From positions 124,001 through 188,000 of the forward strand of contig JBCDCY010000004.1 of assembly GCA_039180875.1 (NCBI GenBank): a stretch of 64,000 bases of DNA, given 5' to 3'. The translations under genes were made by a program, and so were the position numbers. Source of the DNA: JBCDCY01 sp039180875 (lineage in GTDB: Bacteria; Pseudomonadota; Alphaproteobacteria; Rhodobacterales; Rhodobacteraceae). The notes below the pieces were generated by a model. That model saw only the letters and a list, made by a program, of their open reading frames with translations, did not search any database and was not told the DNA's origin. Positions 1-7,727 of the stretch are shown here, one piece after another (the first letter of the stretch is position 1; every line of letters starts with the position of its first letter).

Positions 1-9
1 GGGAATTCC

Positions 10-261
10 CTAGCTCCGGCGGCCGAGCCACCAGCCGAGCAGGCCGAGGCGAAGGCGCCGGAAACGGCCGTCCATGAAGTCCTGGAACGGCCGGGTGTAG
101 ACCGCCCCGCCGCGGCGGGCGCGGTAGACGACCTCAAGGCTCAGATCCGCCTCCTTCAGCGCGATGCACTCGATCCGGTAGAGCCCGCCCTTGCGGTGAC
201 GCCAGACGCTGCCGGCCAAAGCGCGGTGCGGGTCGAGACGGTCGGCAGGGGTCGGATCCAT
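10..261 (-). CDS. DUF1653-like small protein
   Basis: An 83-residue protein. The segment from about residue 18 (GSVWRHRKGGLYRIECIA) through 'VVYRARRGGAVYTRP' and 'FMDGRF' fits the small DUF1653 fold, which typically reads 'G.YRHYKG..Y.V......E.LVVYR.....WVRP..MF'. The function of that family is not known. The ATG at 259-261 starts the frame. The gene is divergent from the ribonucleotide reductase gene, and the 167-base spacer between them is clearly AT-richer than the surroundings and should hold both promoters. The C-terminal tail (RRLRLGLLGWWLGRRS) is basic and hydrophobic. Family assignment is by motif recall only. Confidence 0.6.
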   Translation of the reverse strand: MDPTPADRLDPHRALAGSVWRHRKGGLYRIECIALKEADLSLEVVYRARRGGAVYTRPFQDFMDGRFRRLRLGLLGWWLGRRS

Positions 262-428
262 CGCGCTTTCCCTAACGGCACATGACTCCGCAAATACAAC
301 TTAAGAGTTAATTAAGGAAAAATTGACTCTACTTTAAGGCGAAGTTGTGGTTCAACCAAGAGCTGTGACGCGGCACTGGGATCCCCAAACCAGGACGAGG
401 ACGGCGGGGGATTGTGAGGGAGAGAAGT

Positions 429-2147
429 ATGTTCTTGCGACCGTTTACAGTTGATGAACGAAACACGTTTCCATCGGCGATTTCCGAGCAAATCTGGGAT
501 ATGAAATACCGCCACCGGGCGGACGGTCAGATCCACGACGTGACGGTTGAGGCGACCTGCTGGCGGGTGGCGCACTCCCTCGCCGACGTGGAGGCGCCGG
601 AGCTGCGGGGGCCGAAGGCGCTGGAGTTCTACGAGGCGCTCTGCGACTTCCGGTTGCTGCCCGCAGGCCGCATTTTGGCCAGTGCCGGCGTAAACCAGCG
701 CGCGACGCTCTTCAACACCTTCGTCATGGGCAATCTGCCCGACACGGTGGAAGGCGTGCTGGAGATCGTGCGCGAGGCCGGCGTCACCCTGTCGATGGGC
801 GGCGGCATCGGTTTCGACTTCTCCACCATGCGCCCGCGCGGCTTCGGCCGGAACCTGGACGGCGCGCCGGGTCCGATCGCGGCGATGGAGACCTGCGACG
901 CCATGGCAACGCTGCTGACCTCCGGCCCGCGGCGCGGCGCGATGATGGCGACGATGCGCTGCGACCACCCCGACATCGAGGAATTCGTGACGGCGAAGTC
1001 CGACCCGAGGCGCTTTCGCAACTTCAACGTCTCGGTGCTCGCCACCGATGCCTTCATGGACGCGGTGGAGGCCGACGCCCCCTGGGACCTGATCTGGCGC
1101 GGCGAGGTGCATCGCACCATCGCCGCCCGGGATCTGTGGCTGAAGATCATGCAGCAGACCTATGCGGCGGCCGAGCCCGGGGTGCTGTTCATCGACCGCA
1201 TCAACGCGCGCAACCCGCTCGCCTATCTCGAGACGATCTCGGCCACCAATTCCTGCGGCGAGCAACCGCTGCCGCCGAACGGGGCCTGCCCGCTCAGCTC
1301 GATCAACCTCGCCCGGCTGGTGCGCGACCCCTTCGGACCCCGGGCGATGCTCGACATGGAGGAGTTGCGCAGCCTCGTCGGCATCGGCATCCGCATGCTC
1401 GACAACGTCATCGAGGTCTCTCAGATGCCGTTGCCGGCCCAGCGGGTGGAGACGCTGTCGAAGCGCCGGGTCGGCCTCGGCGTGACCGGCGTGGCCGATG
1501 CCCTGGCCATGCTGGGCCTGGTCTACGGCTCGGAGGAGGCGGCGGCGACGCTGGAGACCTGGATGCGCGAGATCCAGCACCAGGCCTACCGCACGTCCGT
1601 CGGCCTAGCGCGGGAGAAGGGGGCGTTTCCGCTCTTCAACGCCGAGCATTATCTGAAGAGCCCGACGATCCAGGCGCTCGATGCCGATCTGCAGGACCAG
1701 ATCCGGCGCTTCGGGGTGCGCAACGCGCTCGTCACCTCAATCGCGCCCACCGGGACGACGTCGCTTTATGCCGGCAACGTCTCCTCCGGCATCGAGCCGA
1801 TCTTCGCGACCTCCTACAATCGCAAGGTCACCCAGGCCGACGGCAGCCAGACGACGGAGGAAGTCGTCGACTACGCCGTGCACTGCTACCGCGAGAAGTT
1901 CGGCCCGGGCGCCCCCCTGCCGGACCAGTTCGTGACGGCGATGACCCTGCAGCCGCTCGACCATGTGCGGATGCAGGCGGCGGCGCAGAAATGGACCTGC
2001 GCGGCGATCTCAAAGACTGTGAACTGTCCCGAGGACATCAGCTTCACCGACTTCGAGATGGTCTATCTGGAGGCCTACCGCCAGGGCTGCAAAGGCTGCA
2101 CGACCTACCGGCCGAACGACGTCACCGGATCGGTGCTGTCGGCCTGA
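429..2147 (+). CDS. nrdJ: Adenosylcobalamin-dependent (class II) ribonucleotide reductase, short form
   Basis: Reduces ribonucleotides to deoxyribonucleotides using a thiyl radical generated from coenzyme B12. The 572-residue protein carries the active-site segment NSCGEQPLPPNGACPLSSIN, with the radical cysteine at about residue 276, the catalytic Glu at 278 and a second redox cysteine at 287. It also has a Gly-rich 'SMGGGIGFDFSTMRPRG' segment and the 'SIAPTGTTSLYAGN' phosphate loop. It ends in 'GCKGCTTYRPNDVTGSVL', typical of short NrdJ proteins. I chose the ATG at 429 because GAGGGAGAGA lies just upstream; an in-frame GTG at 414 is less likely. The first redox cysteine, expected around residue 97 (NCFV), reads NTFV here. 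No cobalamin riboswitch or NrdR box was recognised upstream. Confidence 0.92.
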   Translation: MFLRPFTVDERNTFPSAISEQIWDMKYRHRADGQIHDVTVEATCWRVAHSLADVEAPELRGPKALEFYEALCDFRLLPAGRILASAGVNQRATLFNTFVMGNLPDTVEGVLEIVREAGVTLSMGGGIGFDFSTMRPRGFGRNLDGAPGPIAAMETCDAMATLLTSGPRRGAMMATMRCDHPDIEEFVTAKSDPRRFRNFNVSVLATDAFMDAVEADAPWDLIWRGEVHRTIAARDLWLKIMQQTYAAAEPGVLFIDRINARNPLAYLETISATNSCGEQPLPPNGACPLSSINLARLVRDPFGPRAMLDMEELRSLVGIGIRMLDNVIEVSQMPLPAQRVETLSKRRVGLGVTGVADALAMLGLVYGSEEAAATLETWMREIQHQAYRTSVGLAREKGAFPLFNAEHYLKSPTIQALDADLQDQIRRFGVRNALVTSIAPTGTTSLYAGNVSSGIEPIFATSYNRKVTQADGSQTTEEVVDYAVHCYREKFGPGAPLPDQFVTAMTLQPLDHVRMQAAAQKWTCAAISKTVNCPEDISFTDFEMVYLEAYRQGCKGCTTYRPNDVTGSVLSA

Positions 2148-2153
2148 CGCCCC

Positions 2154-2181
2154 GGATCGCGCCCCCCCCGGGGCGCGATCC
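2154..2181. terminator. Bidirectional hairpin between convergent nrdJ and GST genes
   Basis: A perfect 12-bp stem, GGATCGCGCCCC (2154-2165) pairing with GGGGCGCGATCC (2170-2181), around a CCCC loop. It starts 7 bases after the nrdJ stop and ends 10 bases before the stop of the convergent glutathione transferase gene. It has no T tract on either strand, so it may act as a 3'-end stabiliser rather than a classical intrinsic terminator. Confidence 0.6.
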
Positions 2182-2190
2182 CAGCCCGCC

Positions 2191-2895
2191 TCAGTCGCGG
2201 GGCGGGATGTTGCGGGCGGCGACCGAGGCCGGGCGGGCCGAGCAGCGCTCGTACCACGCCATGGTCTTCGGGAAGTCGGCCACGCCCACCACATCGCCCG
2301 CCTCGTAGAAGCCGACGATGGTGCCGATCCAGGGCCAGGTGGCGATGTCGGCGATCGAATAGTCCTCGCCGGCCAGATGGGCATGCTGGCTCAGCTGCTT
2401 CTCCAGCACGCCGAACAGGCGCTTGGTCTCGCCGAGATAGCGATCCTTGCCGTAGTCGTCGGTCGTCTTGTCGGCGGCGAACTTGAAGAAATGGCCGAAC
2501 TGGCCGAACATCGGTCCGACGCCCCCCATCTGAAACATCAGCCATTGCAGGGTGTGGAGCCGCGCCGCCGGCTCCGTCGGCAGGAATTTGCCGGACTTCT
2601 CCGCCAGATAGATCAGGATCGCGCCGCTTTCCCACAGCGGCAGGGGCGCGCCGTCCGGCCCGTTCGGGTCCAGGATCGCCGGGATCTTATTGTTGGGGTT
2701 GAGCGAGATGAACTCGGGCGTCAATTGATCGTCGGTGCCGAACGAGACCAGGTGCGGCTCATAGTCGAGGCCCGTTTCCTCCAGCATGGCCGAGACCTTG
2801 ATGCCGTTCGGCGTCGGCAGGGAATAGAGCTGCAGCCGATCGGGATGTTGGGCCGGCCAGCGCTTGGTGATGGGAAAGGCGGAAAGATCGGTCAT
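2191..2895 (-). CDS. Glutathione S-transferase, YghU/YfcG-like
   Basis: A 234-residue two-domain glutathione transferase. The N-terminal thioredoxin-like domain contains 'LYSLPTPNGIKVSAMLEE' and the cis-proline/glutathione segment 'NPNNKIPAILDP', followed by 'WESGAILIYLAE' where the E-S pair binds the glutathione gamma-glutamyl group. The all-helical C-terminal domain has 'GEDYSIADIATWPWIG', the N-capping box of GST folds. The combination of 'TPNG' and 'NPNNKIPA' is typical of the nucleophilic disulfide-bond reductases YfcG and YghU. I chose the ATG at 2893-2895 because AGAAGAGAG precedes it; an upstream in-frame start at 2919 lacks a ribosome site. It is convergent with nrdJ. The physiological substrate is not evident. 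Confidence 0.88.
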   Translation of the reverse strand: MTDLSAFPITKRWPAQHPDRLQLYSLPTPNGIKVSAMLEETGLDYEPHLVSFGTDDQLTPEFISLNPNNKIPAILDPNGPDGAPLPLWESGAILIYLAEKSGKFLPTEPAARLHTLQWLMFQMGGVGPMFGQFGHFFKFAADKTTDDYGKDRYLGETKRLFGVLEKQLSQHAHLAGEDYSIADIATWPWIGTIVGFYEAGDVVGVADFPKTMAWYERCSARPASVAARNIPPRD

Positions 2896-3075
2896 GGGGG
2901 GCTCTCTTCTGATGGGCACGCCCCGGCGGACCTAGCGCCGGCCCGGCCGCGCTGCAAGCCGGGCGGGGGAAACGAACTGGTGCAAATGCCGCCGGGCGGC
3001 GCCACGGGTTGTCTTTGCAGATCAAAAAAGCTGCGCTAAGGCGGTGGCGCGGTATCGCACAGGGAGAGAGAGAAA

Positions 3076-3507
3076 GTGCTCAAGGAATTTCGGGAGTTCG
3101 CGGTCAAGGGCAACATGGTCGACATGGCCGTGGGCATCGTCATCGGCGCCGCCTTCACCTCCATCGTCACCTCGTTGGTCGGTGACATCATCACCCCGAT
3201 CATCGGCTTCATCACCGGCGGGATCGACTTCACCAACATCTTCACCGTACTGGGCGAGGGTGAGTTCGCGACCCTCGGCGCGGCGCAGGAGGCCGGGGCG
3301 GCCACCATCAACTGGGGCCTCTTCATCAACGCCTGCATCTCGTTCCTGATCGTGGCCTGGGTGCTCTTTCTGATCGTGCGCTCGATGAACCGGGTGAAGG
3401 CCCAGTTCGAGGCGGAGAAAGAGGCAGCACCAGAGGAGCCCAAGGGCCCGACCCAGGAGGAGCTGCTGGCCGAGATCCGCGATCTGATGAAGACGCAGAA
3501 CGCCTGA
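3076..3507 (+). CDS. mscL: Large-conductance mechanosensitive channel MscL
   Basis: Homopentameric inner-membrane channel that opens under high membrane tension to release solutes during hypo-osmotic shock. The 143-residue protein has the amphipathic N-terminal helix 'MLKEFREFAVKGNMVDMAVG', a TM1 gate helix with 'GIVIGAAFTSIVTSLVGDII', a periplasmic loop, TM2 'FINACISFLIVAWVLFLIVR', and a C-terminal helical bundle ending in 'LLAEIRDLM'. All are in family order and at the usual length. The start is GTG at 3076, preceded by AGGGAGAGAGAG. It is a single-gene unit between the divergent GST and the muramidase gene. Confidence 0.97.
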   Translation: MLKEFREFAVKGNMVDMAVGIVIGAAFTSIVTSLVGDIITPIIGFITGGIDFTNIFTVLGEGEFATLGAAQEAGAATINWGLFINACISFLIVAWVLFLIVRSMNRVKAQFEAEKEAAPEEPKGPTQEELLAEIRDLMKTQNA

Positions 3508-3622
3508 GGCCGCTCCGCCGCGCCAGGTCATCCCAGCCGCTCCCTTCCCGTCCCAAATGGTGCCGAGACTGCAATTAGTGTAGTCTTGCAACTGTTTGGT
3601 TCAGGAAGAGGAGTATACGTCC

Positions 3623-4453
3623 ATGTCGTTCGACGATGCAGCGAAGCGAGAGATCAGCGAGGTTGCGACGGGGCTTGGGGTCGAACCCGAGGCGCTGATG
3701 GCGGTGGCCGAGGTCGAGAGCGGCGGGCGCACCACCTACTCCGTCGACGGCAAGGACGTGCCGGCCATTCGGTGGGAGGGGCACTATTTCTGGCGCCTCC
3801 TGCCGGAGGAGCGCCGGGCCGAGGCGGTGCGCCGCCGCCTCGCCTCACCCCATGCCCAGGCGATCCCCAACCCCAAGGGCATGGCCGGGCGCTACGGCCT
3901 GCTCGACCGGGCGAAGTCGATCGACGAGGCGGCGGCCCTCGGCTCCTGCTCCTGGGGCCTTGGTCAGGTGATGGGCGCGAACTGGAAGGAGCTCGGCTAT
4001 CCGACGGTGCATGCCTTGGTCGACGACGCCATGGCCGGGGTCGGAGGGCAAGTGCGGGTGATGGCCGCCTTCATCAAGCGCAATGGCCTGGTGGACGAAT
4101 TGCAGCGCCACGACTGGGCAGGTTTCGCCCGGCGCTACAACGGACCGAACTACCGCAAGTTCAAGTACGATGAGAAGATGGCGGCGGCCTACCGCAAGTT
4201 CTCCGGCAAGGAGTCCGCGCCCCAGGATCACGCGCTCCTCCGCATCGGCTCCGACGGGATCCTGGTGCGGGAATTGCAGACGCTGCTCCGCCAGGCAGGC
4301 TTTACCCTGCATGTGGACGGCGATTTCGGGCCGGCAACCCAGCGCACGGTGCGGGCCTTCCAGGCGGAGAACGGGCTGACCGTGGACGGCATCGTCGGCG
4401 CCTCGACCTGGGCCATGCTCGAGGCGCTGAAGGGAGTGGACGAGCGGGGCTAG
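3623..4453 (+). CDS. N-acetylmuramidase with C-terminal peptidoglycan-binding domain
   Basis: A 276-residue peptidoglycan hydrolase. Residues 1 to about 195 match the N-acetylmuramidase (DUF3380) domain of phage-type endolysins, with the acidic candidate catalytic segment 'AVAEVESGGRTTY' (Glu30 and Glu32) and the substrate-cleft motif 'SWGLGQVMG'. Residues about 210-275 form a PG_binding_1 domain with 'DGDFGPATQRTVRAFQ' and 'NGLTVDGIVGASTW'. There is no signal peptide. The ATG at 3623 follows AGGAAGAGGAG. No holin, phage structural or gene-transfer-agent gene is nearby, so export and function remain open: a domesticated endolysin or a cell-wall remodelling enzyme are both possible. Confidence 0.88.
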   Translation: MSFDDAAKREISEVATGLGVEPEALMAVAEVESGGRTTYSVDGKDVPAIRWEGHYFWRLLPEERRAEAVRRRLASPHAQAIPNPKGMAGRYGLLDRAKSIDEAAALGSCSWGLGQVMGANWKELGYPTVHALVDDAMAGVGGQVRVMAAFIKRNGLVDELQRHDWAGFARRYNGPNYRKFKYDEKMAAAYRKFSGKESAPQDHALLRIGSDGILVRELQTLLRQAGFTLHVDGDFGPATQRTVRAFQAENGLTVDGIVGASTWAMLEALKGVDERG

Positions 4454-4485
4454 GCTGATCCCGGGGGCTGGGGGCGTCATGGGCT

Positions 4486-4552
4486 GGGGGCGCTGCCCCC
4501 CTTGCTCCTGCGGAGCAATTCACCCCGGGATATTTGTGCCAATGCGAAAGGG
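4486..4552 (+). repeat. Rhodobacterales-type intergenic repeat, long composite copy
   Basis: A three-part element in the convergent gap between the muramidase and ald genes. It has a GGGGGC-GCT-GCCCCC hairpin (4486-4500), a second hairpin TTGCTCC-TGC-GGAGCAA (4502-4518), and the core CCCGGGATATTTGTGCCAAT followed by GCGAAAGG. The core recurs four more times in the window. I recall the same layout (GC hairpin, small hairpin, then CCCGGGATATTT) as abundant at gene 3' ends in Rhodobacteraceae. Its role is not established. Confidence 0.7.
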
Positions 4553-4607
4553 GTTGGGCTTGCGACGGGCCTGAAGCCTCTGGCCGGGGGTTGGTGGCGG
4601 GTCTCCG

Positions 4608-5726
4608 TCAGATCTTGAGCGCCAGCCGGGGCGAGAGCACGTCGATGCCGAGGGCCTCACCGACCGCGTAGTTGGTGAGGCGCCCGGCATGGACGTTGAG
4701 GCCGTTCAGCAGGTGGGGATCGGCCTCCATCGCCTCGGCCCAGCCCCGGTCGGCCAGGGCGAGCATGAACGGCATCGTGGCGTTGCCGAGCGCGATGGTC
4801 GAGGTGCGCGCCACTGCGCCCGGCATGTTGGCCACGCAGTAATGCACGATGCCGTCCACCTCGTAGATCGGGTCCTGGTGGGTGGTGGGGCGTGAGGTCT
4901 CGAAACAGCCGCCCTGGTCGATCGCCACATCGACGATCGCCGCAGCCGGCTTCATCAGACCCAGGTCAGCGCGGCTGACGAGCTTGGGCGCCGCCGCCCC
5001 GGGGATCAGCACCGCGCCGATCACCAGATCGGCGGCGGCGACGATCTCCTCCACATTACCGCGGGAGGAATAGCGGGTGCCGAAAGCGCCGCGATAGGCC
5101 TCGTCCAACTGGCGGAGCCGTGGCAGAGAGATGTCGAGGACGGTGACCGAGGCCCCCATGCCCGCCGCCACCCGGGCCGCTTGGGTGCCCACCACGCCGC
5201 CCCCCAGCACCGCCACATGGGCCGGACCGACGCCGGGCACGCCGCCGAGCAGCACGCCCCGCCCGCCATTGGCCTTTTGCAGCGCCCAGGCCCCGGCCTG
5301 GGGCGCAAGCCGGCCGGCCACCTCCGACATCGGGGCGAGGAGCGGCAGGCCGCCGGCCCCGTCCGTCACCGTCTCATAGGCGATCGCCGTGACGCCGGAG
5401 GCGACCAGATCCTTCGTTTGCTCCGGATCGGGGGCGAGGTGGAGATAGGTGAAGAGGATCTGCCCCTCCCGCAACTGGGCGCGTTCGCCGGACTGGGGCT
5501 CCTTCACCTTCACGATCATCTCGGCGCGGGCGAAGACCTCCTCCGCCGTCTCCACCACCTCGGCGCCCGCCGCGCGGTAGGTCTCGTCGGCAAAGCCCGC
5601 GCCCGCCCCGGCACCGGCCTGCACCAGCACGCCGTGGCCGTGGCCGATGGCCTGGCGGGCCGCGGCGGGCGTGAGGCCCACCCGGAACTCCTGGGCCTTG
5701 ATCTCCGTCGGGCATCCGATCTGCAT
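4608..5726 (-). CDS. ald: Alanine dehydrogenase
   Basis: NAD-dependent interconversion of L-alanine and pyruvate plus ammonium. The 372-residue length is canonical. Conserved residues fall at the family positions: Lys75 (in KVKEPQ) and His96 (in YLHLAPD) for substrate binding and catalysis, the nucleotide-binding loop LGGGVVGTQAA at about 174-184, and Asp270 in VDVAIDQGG. The start ATG at 5724-5726 opens the classic 'MQIGCPTEIK' N-terminus. It is read on the same strand as azlCD, which lies just upstream, so amino-acid catabolism and export may be co-expressed. No Lrp-type regulator gene is next to it. Confidence 0.95.
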   Translation of the reverse strand: MQIGCPTEIKAQEFRVGLTPAAARQAIGHGHGVLVQAGAGAGAGFADETYRAAGAEVVETAEEVFARAEMIVKVKEPQSGERAQLREGQILFTYLHLAPDPEQTKDLVASGVTAIAYETVTDGAGGLPLLAPMSEVAGRLAPQAGAWALQKANGGRGVLLGGVPGVGPAHVAVLGGGVVGTQAARVAAGMGASVTVLDISLPRLRQLDEAYRGAFGTRYSSRGNVEEIVAAADLVIGAVLIPGAAAPKLVSRADLGLMKPAAAIVDVAIDQGGCFETSRPTTHQDPIYEVDGIVHYCVANMPGAVARTSTIALGNATMPFMLALADRGWAEAMEADPHLLNGLNVHAGRLTNYAVGEALGIDVLSPRLALKI

Positions 5727-5779
5727 GCTGTCGCTCCCCTCTTCCCAGGGCGCACCCTGCCACGCTGCGCCCGGGCTGC

Positions 5780-6112
5780 CTAGGCGGAGGGCAGAACGGC
5801 GAGGAGCAGGCCGAGCGTTGCCGCTCCCGCCGCCACGGCCGGCAATAGCTGCCGGGTCGCGGCGCCCACCGCCAGCACCACGGCGGCGGCGATCAGGCGG
5901 GCTGGATCGGGCTCGCCCCCCGTGGCCGCCGGCCAGACGACCAATGGCGCCACCAGTCCCGGCATCACCGCCGTCGGCACGTAGCGCAGCATCCGAAGCG
6001 CCCAGCGCGGCAATTCCCGATCGCCGATCAGCCCGAGGAAGGAAAACCGGATCGCAAAGGTGCCGAGGCCGAGGGCCGCGATCACGATCCAGATGGTGAC
6101 CGGATCGCTCAT
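5780..6112 (-). CDS. azlD: AzlD-family small subunit of branched-chain amino acid exporter
   Basis: A 110-residue membrane protein with about four hydrophobic segments: 'IWIVIAALGLGTFAIRFSFL', a helix around 'VPTAVMPGLVAPLVVW', 'LIAAAVVLAVGAAT' and 'AAGAATLGLLLAVL'. The 'ALGLGTFAIRFSF' opening and 'PTAVMPGLVAP' are characteristic of AzlD. The start ATG at 6110-6112 overlaps the azlC stop (ATGA), so the two genes are translationally coupled, as expected for the AzlCD exporter of branched-chain amino acids. The gene end lies 53 bases upstream of the ald start on the same strand. Confidence 0.9.
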   Translation of the reverse strand: MSDPVTIWIVIAALGLGTFAIRFSFLGLIGDRELPRWALRMLRYVPTAVMPGLVAPLVVWPAATGGEPDPARLIAAAVVLAVGAATRQLLPAVAAGAATLGLLLAVLPSA

Positions 6113-6813
6113 CCCTGCCGCTCCTGCCAGGCCTCGACCATCGCGCCCGCCGCCATGGCGAGAAAGGCCGCCACGATCAGCCCCAGCGAGTAGGGCATCC
6201 AGCTGAGCGCCAGGGTGACGTTGATCGAGACGAAGGCGGCGACCAGGTGGGGCAGGCGGCGCAGCATCGGTGCGACGATGGCGATGAACGTGATGGGCAG
6301 CGCGAAGTCGAGCGGCCAGCTCTCCGGGATCGCCTGGCCGGTCACGGCACCCACCCAGGTGAGGGCGTACCAGCAGAGCGCCATGGGCAGAACGGCCGCG
6401 AAGAAGTAGGCGAGCCGGGCCGAGAGGGTCATCTCCTCCCGCTCGTACTTCGCGGCGGAAAGCGTGTAGGCGCCGTCCACCAAGAAGTAGGCGGCGAGCG
6501 CCCGCGTGCCGAGCCGTGCCTGGCCGAGATAGGGCGCGAGGGAGGCGGAGTAGAGCGCCATGCGCATGTTCACCGCCAGCGCCGTGAAGATGACGATCAG
6601 TGTGGGCGCCTGCTCCTGCATCAGGGTGAGCGCGGTGAACTGGGAGGCGCCGGCGACCACCAACGCCGTCATCGCCATGGTCTCCACGATATCGAGCCCC
6701 GCCGCCGTTGCCGCCACCCCGAAGAGCAGCGCGAACGGCCCCACCACGAGCAGGAAGGGCGCGCCGTCCCTTAGGCCCTGCCAGAAGGCCCGGCGGGTTG
6801 CTGGAGTGGACAT
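6109..6813 (-). CDS. azlC: AzlC-family branched-chain amino acid exporter, large subunit
   Basis: A 234-residue polytopic inner-membrane protein that pairs with AzlD to export branched-chain amino acids. It has the family opening 'FWQGLRDGAPFLLVVGPFAL', the signature 'GASQFTALTLM', 'NMRMALYSASLAPYL', and the later segment 'FFAAVLPMALCWYALTW'. I chose the ATG at 6811-6813 because AGCAGAGGT lies 8 bases upstream; an in-frame GTG at 6843 has no ribosome site. It is divergent from fdhD with a spacer of about 77 bases. Confidence 0.92.
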   Translation of the reverse strand: MSTPATRRAFWQGLRDGAPFLLVVGPFALLFGVAATAAGLDIVETMAMTALVVAGASQFTALTLMQEQAPTLIVIFTALAVNMRMALYSASLAPYLGQARLGTRALAAYFLVDGAYTLSAAKYEREEMTLSARLAYFFAAVLPMALCWYALTWVGAVTGQAIPESWPLDFALPITFIAIVAPMLRRLPHLVAAFVSINVTLALSWMPYSLGLIVAAFLAMAAGAMVEAWQERQG

Positions 6814-6890
6814 CGGTGGGACCTCTGCTAGACAGATTTGCACAGCCTATACCGGCCCCGCCGGCAGGCACCAATCACCGATCTTGTTCG

Positions 6891-7727
6891 ATGGTAACAC
6901 GGTTCCTGATCGCTCCCGACCCCGACGCGCCGGGCCTGACCCGCGCCGTCACCGGGCGCGATCATCAGGGGGTCGCGCAGAGCCTGCAGGTGGTGGAGGA
7001 GCGGCCGCTCACCCTCTACCTCAACGGGCAGGAGATCGTCACGGTGATGACGATCGGCGACTATCCGGTGGAGCTCGCCATCGGCTATCTGGTCAACCAG
7101 GCGATGCTCGCCCCCGACGATGTCGTGACCGCCGTCGACCACGATGCGGAGCTTGAGACTGTGGTCGTGCGGACCGAGCGTCAGACGAACTTCGAGGAGA
7201 AGCTGAAGAAGAAGACCCGCACCAGCGGCTGCGCGGTCGGTACCGTCTTCGGCGATGTGATGGAGGGGTTGGCGGGGCTTGAGCTCCCCACCGCCGAACT
7301 CCGGGTAAGCTGGCTGCACACGCTCGCCCGCGCCATCAACACCCAGCCGAGCCTCTATCTCGCGGCCGGTGCGATCCACGGCACGGTGCTCTGCGAACGC
7401 GACGTGCCGCTGGTCTACATGGAGGATGTCGGCCGGCACAACGCGGTCGACAAGATCGCGGGCTGGATGCGGCTTCAGGGCGTCGGCGGGACGGACAAGA
7501 TCCTCTACACCACTGGGCGCCTCACCTCCGAGATGGTGATCAAGACGGCGCTGATGGGGATCCCCATCCTCGCCTCCCGCTCCGGCTTCACGGCCTCCGG
7601 CGTGGAGATCGCCCGCGATGTCGGCCTGACGTTGATCGGGCGGATGCGGGGGGAGCGGTTCCTCTGCCTCTCGGGCGAGGAACGGCTGGTCTGGGACGCC
7701 CCCGATGCGGCGGCGGTCAGTGGCTGA
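6891..7727 (+). CDS. fdhD: Formate dehydrogenase accessory sulfurtransferase FdhD
   Basis: Transfers sulfur from a cysteine desulfurase to the molybdenum cofactor of formate dehydrogenase, which is essential for that enzyme's activity. The 278-residue protein shows 'RPLTLYLNGQEIVTVMTIGD', 'EDVGRHNAVDKIAGWM', 'YTTGRLTSEMVIKTALMGIP' and 'ASRSGFTASGVEIA', all FdhD hallmarks. The ATG at 6891 starts at the family N-terminus but has no strong ribosome site. In the E. coli protein the sulfur-carrying loop has a CxxC pair; here it reads 'TSGCAVGTVFG', with one cysteine (Cys114) and Gly117 in the second position. It heads the Mo-cofactor operon. Confidence 0.94.
   Translation: MVTRFLIAPDPDAPGLTRAVTGRDHQGVAQSLQVVEERPLTLYLNGQEIVTVMTIGDYPVELAIGYLVNQAMLAPDDVVTAVDHDAELETVVVRTERQTNFEEKLKKKTRTSGCAVGTVFGDVMEGLAGLELPTAELRVSWLHTLARAINTQPSLYLAAGAIHGTVLCERDVPLVYMEDVGRHNAVDKIAGWMRLQGVGGTDKILYTTGRLTSEMVIKTALMGIPILASRSGFTASGVEIARDVGLTLIGRMRGERFLCLSGEERLVWDAPDAAAVSG

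Noticed and set aside
262..428. Search for a cobalamin riboswitch or NrdR box upstream of nrdJ.
   Set aside because: The region is too short for a cobalamin riboswitch, and I found no match to the riboswitch core or to NrdR sites.
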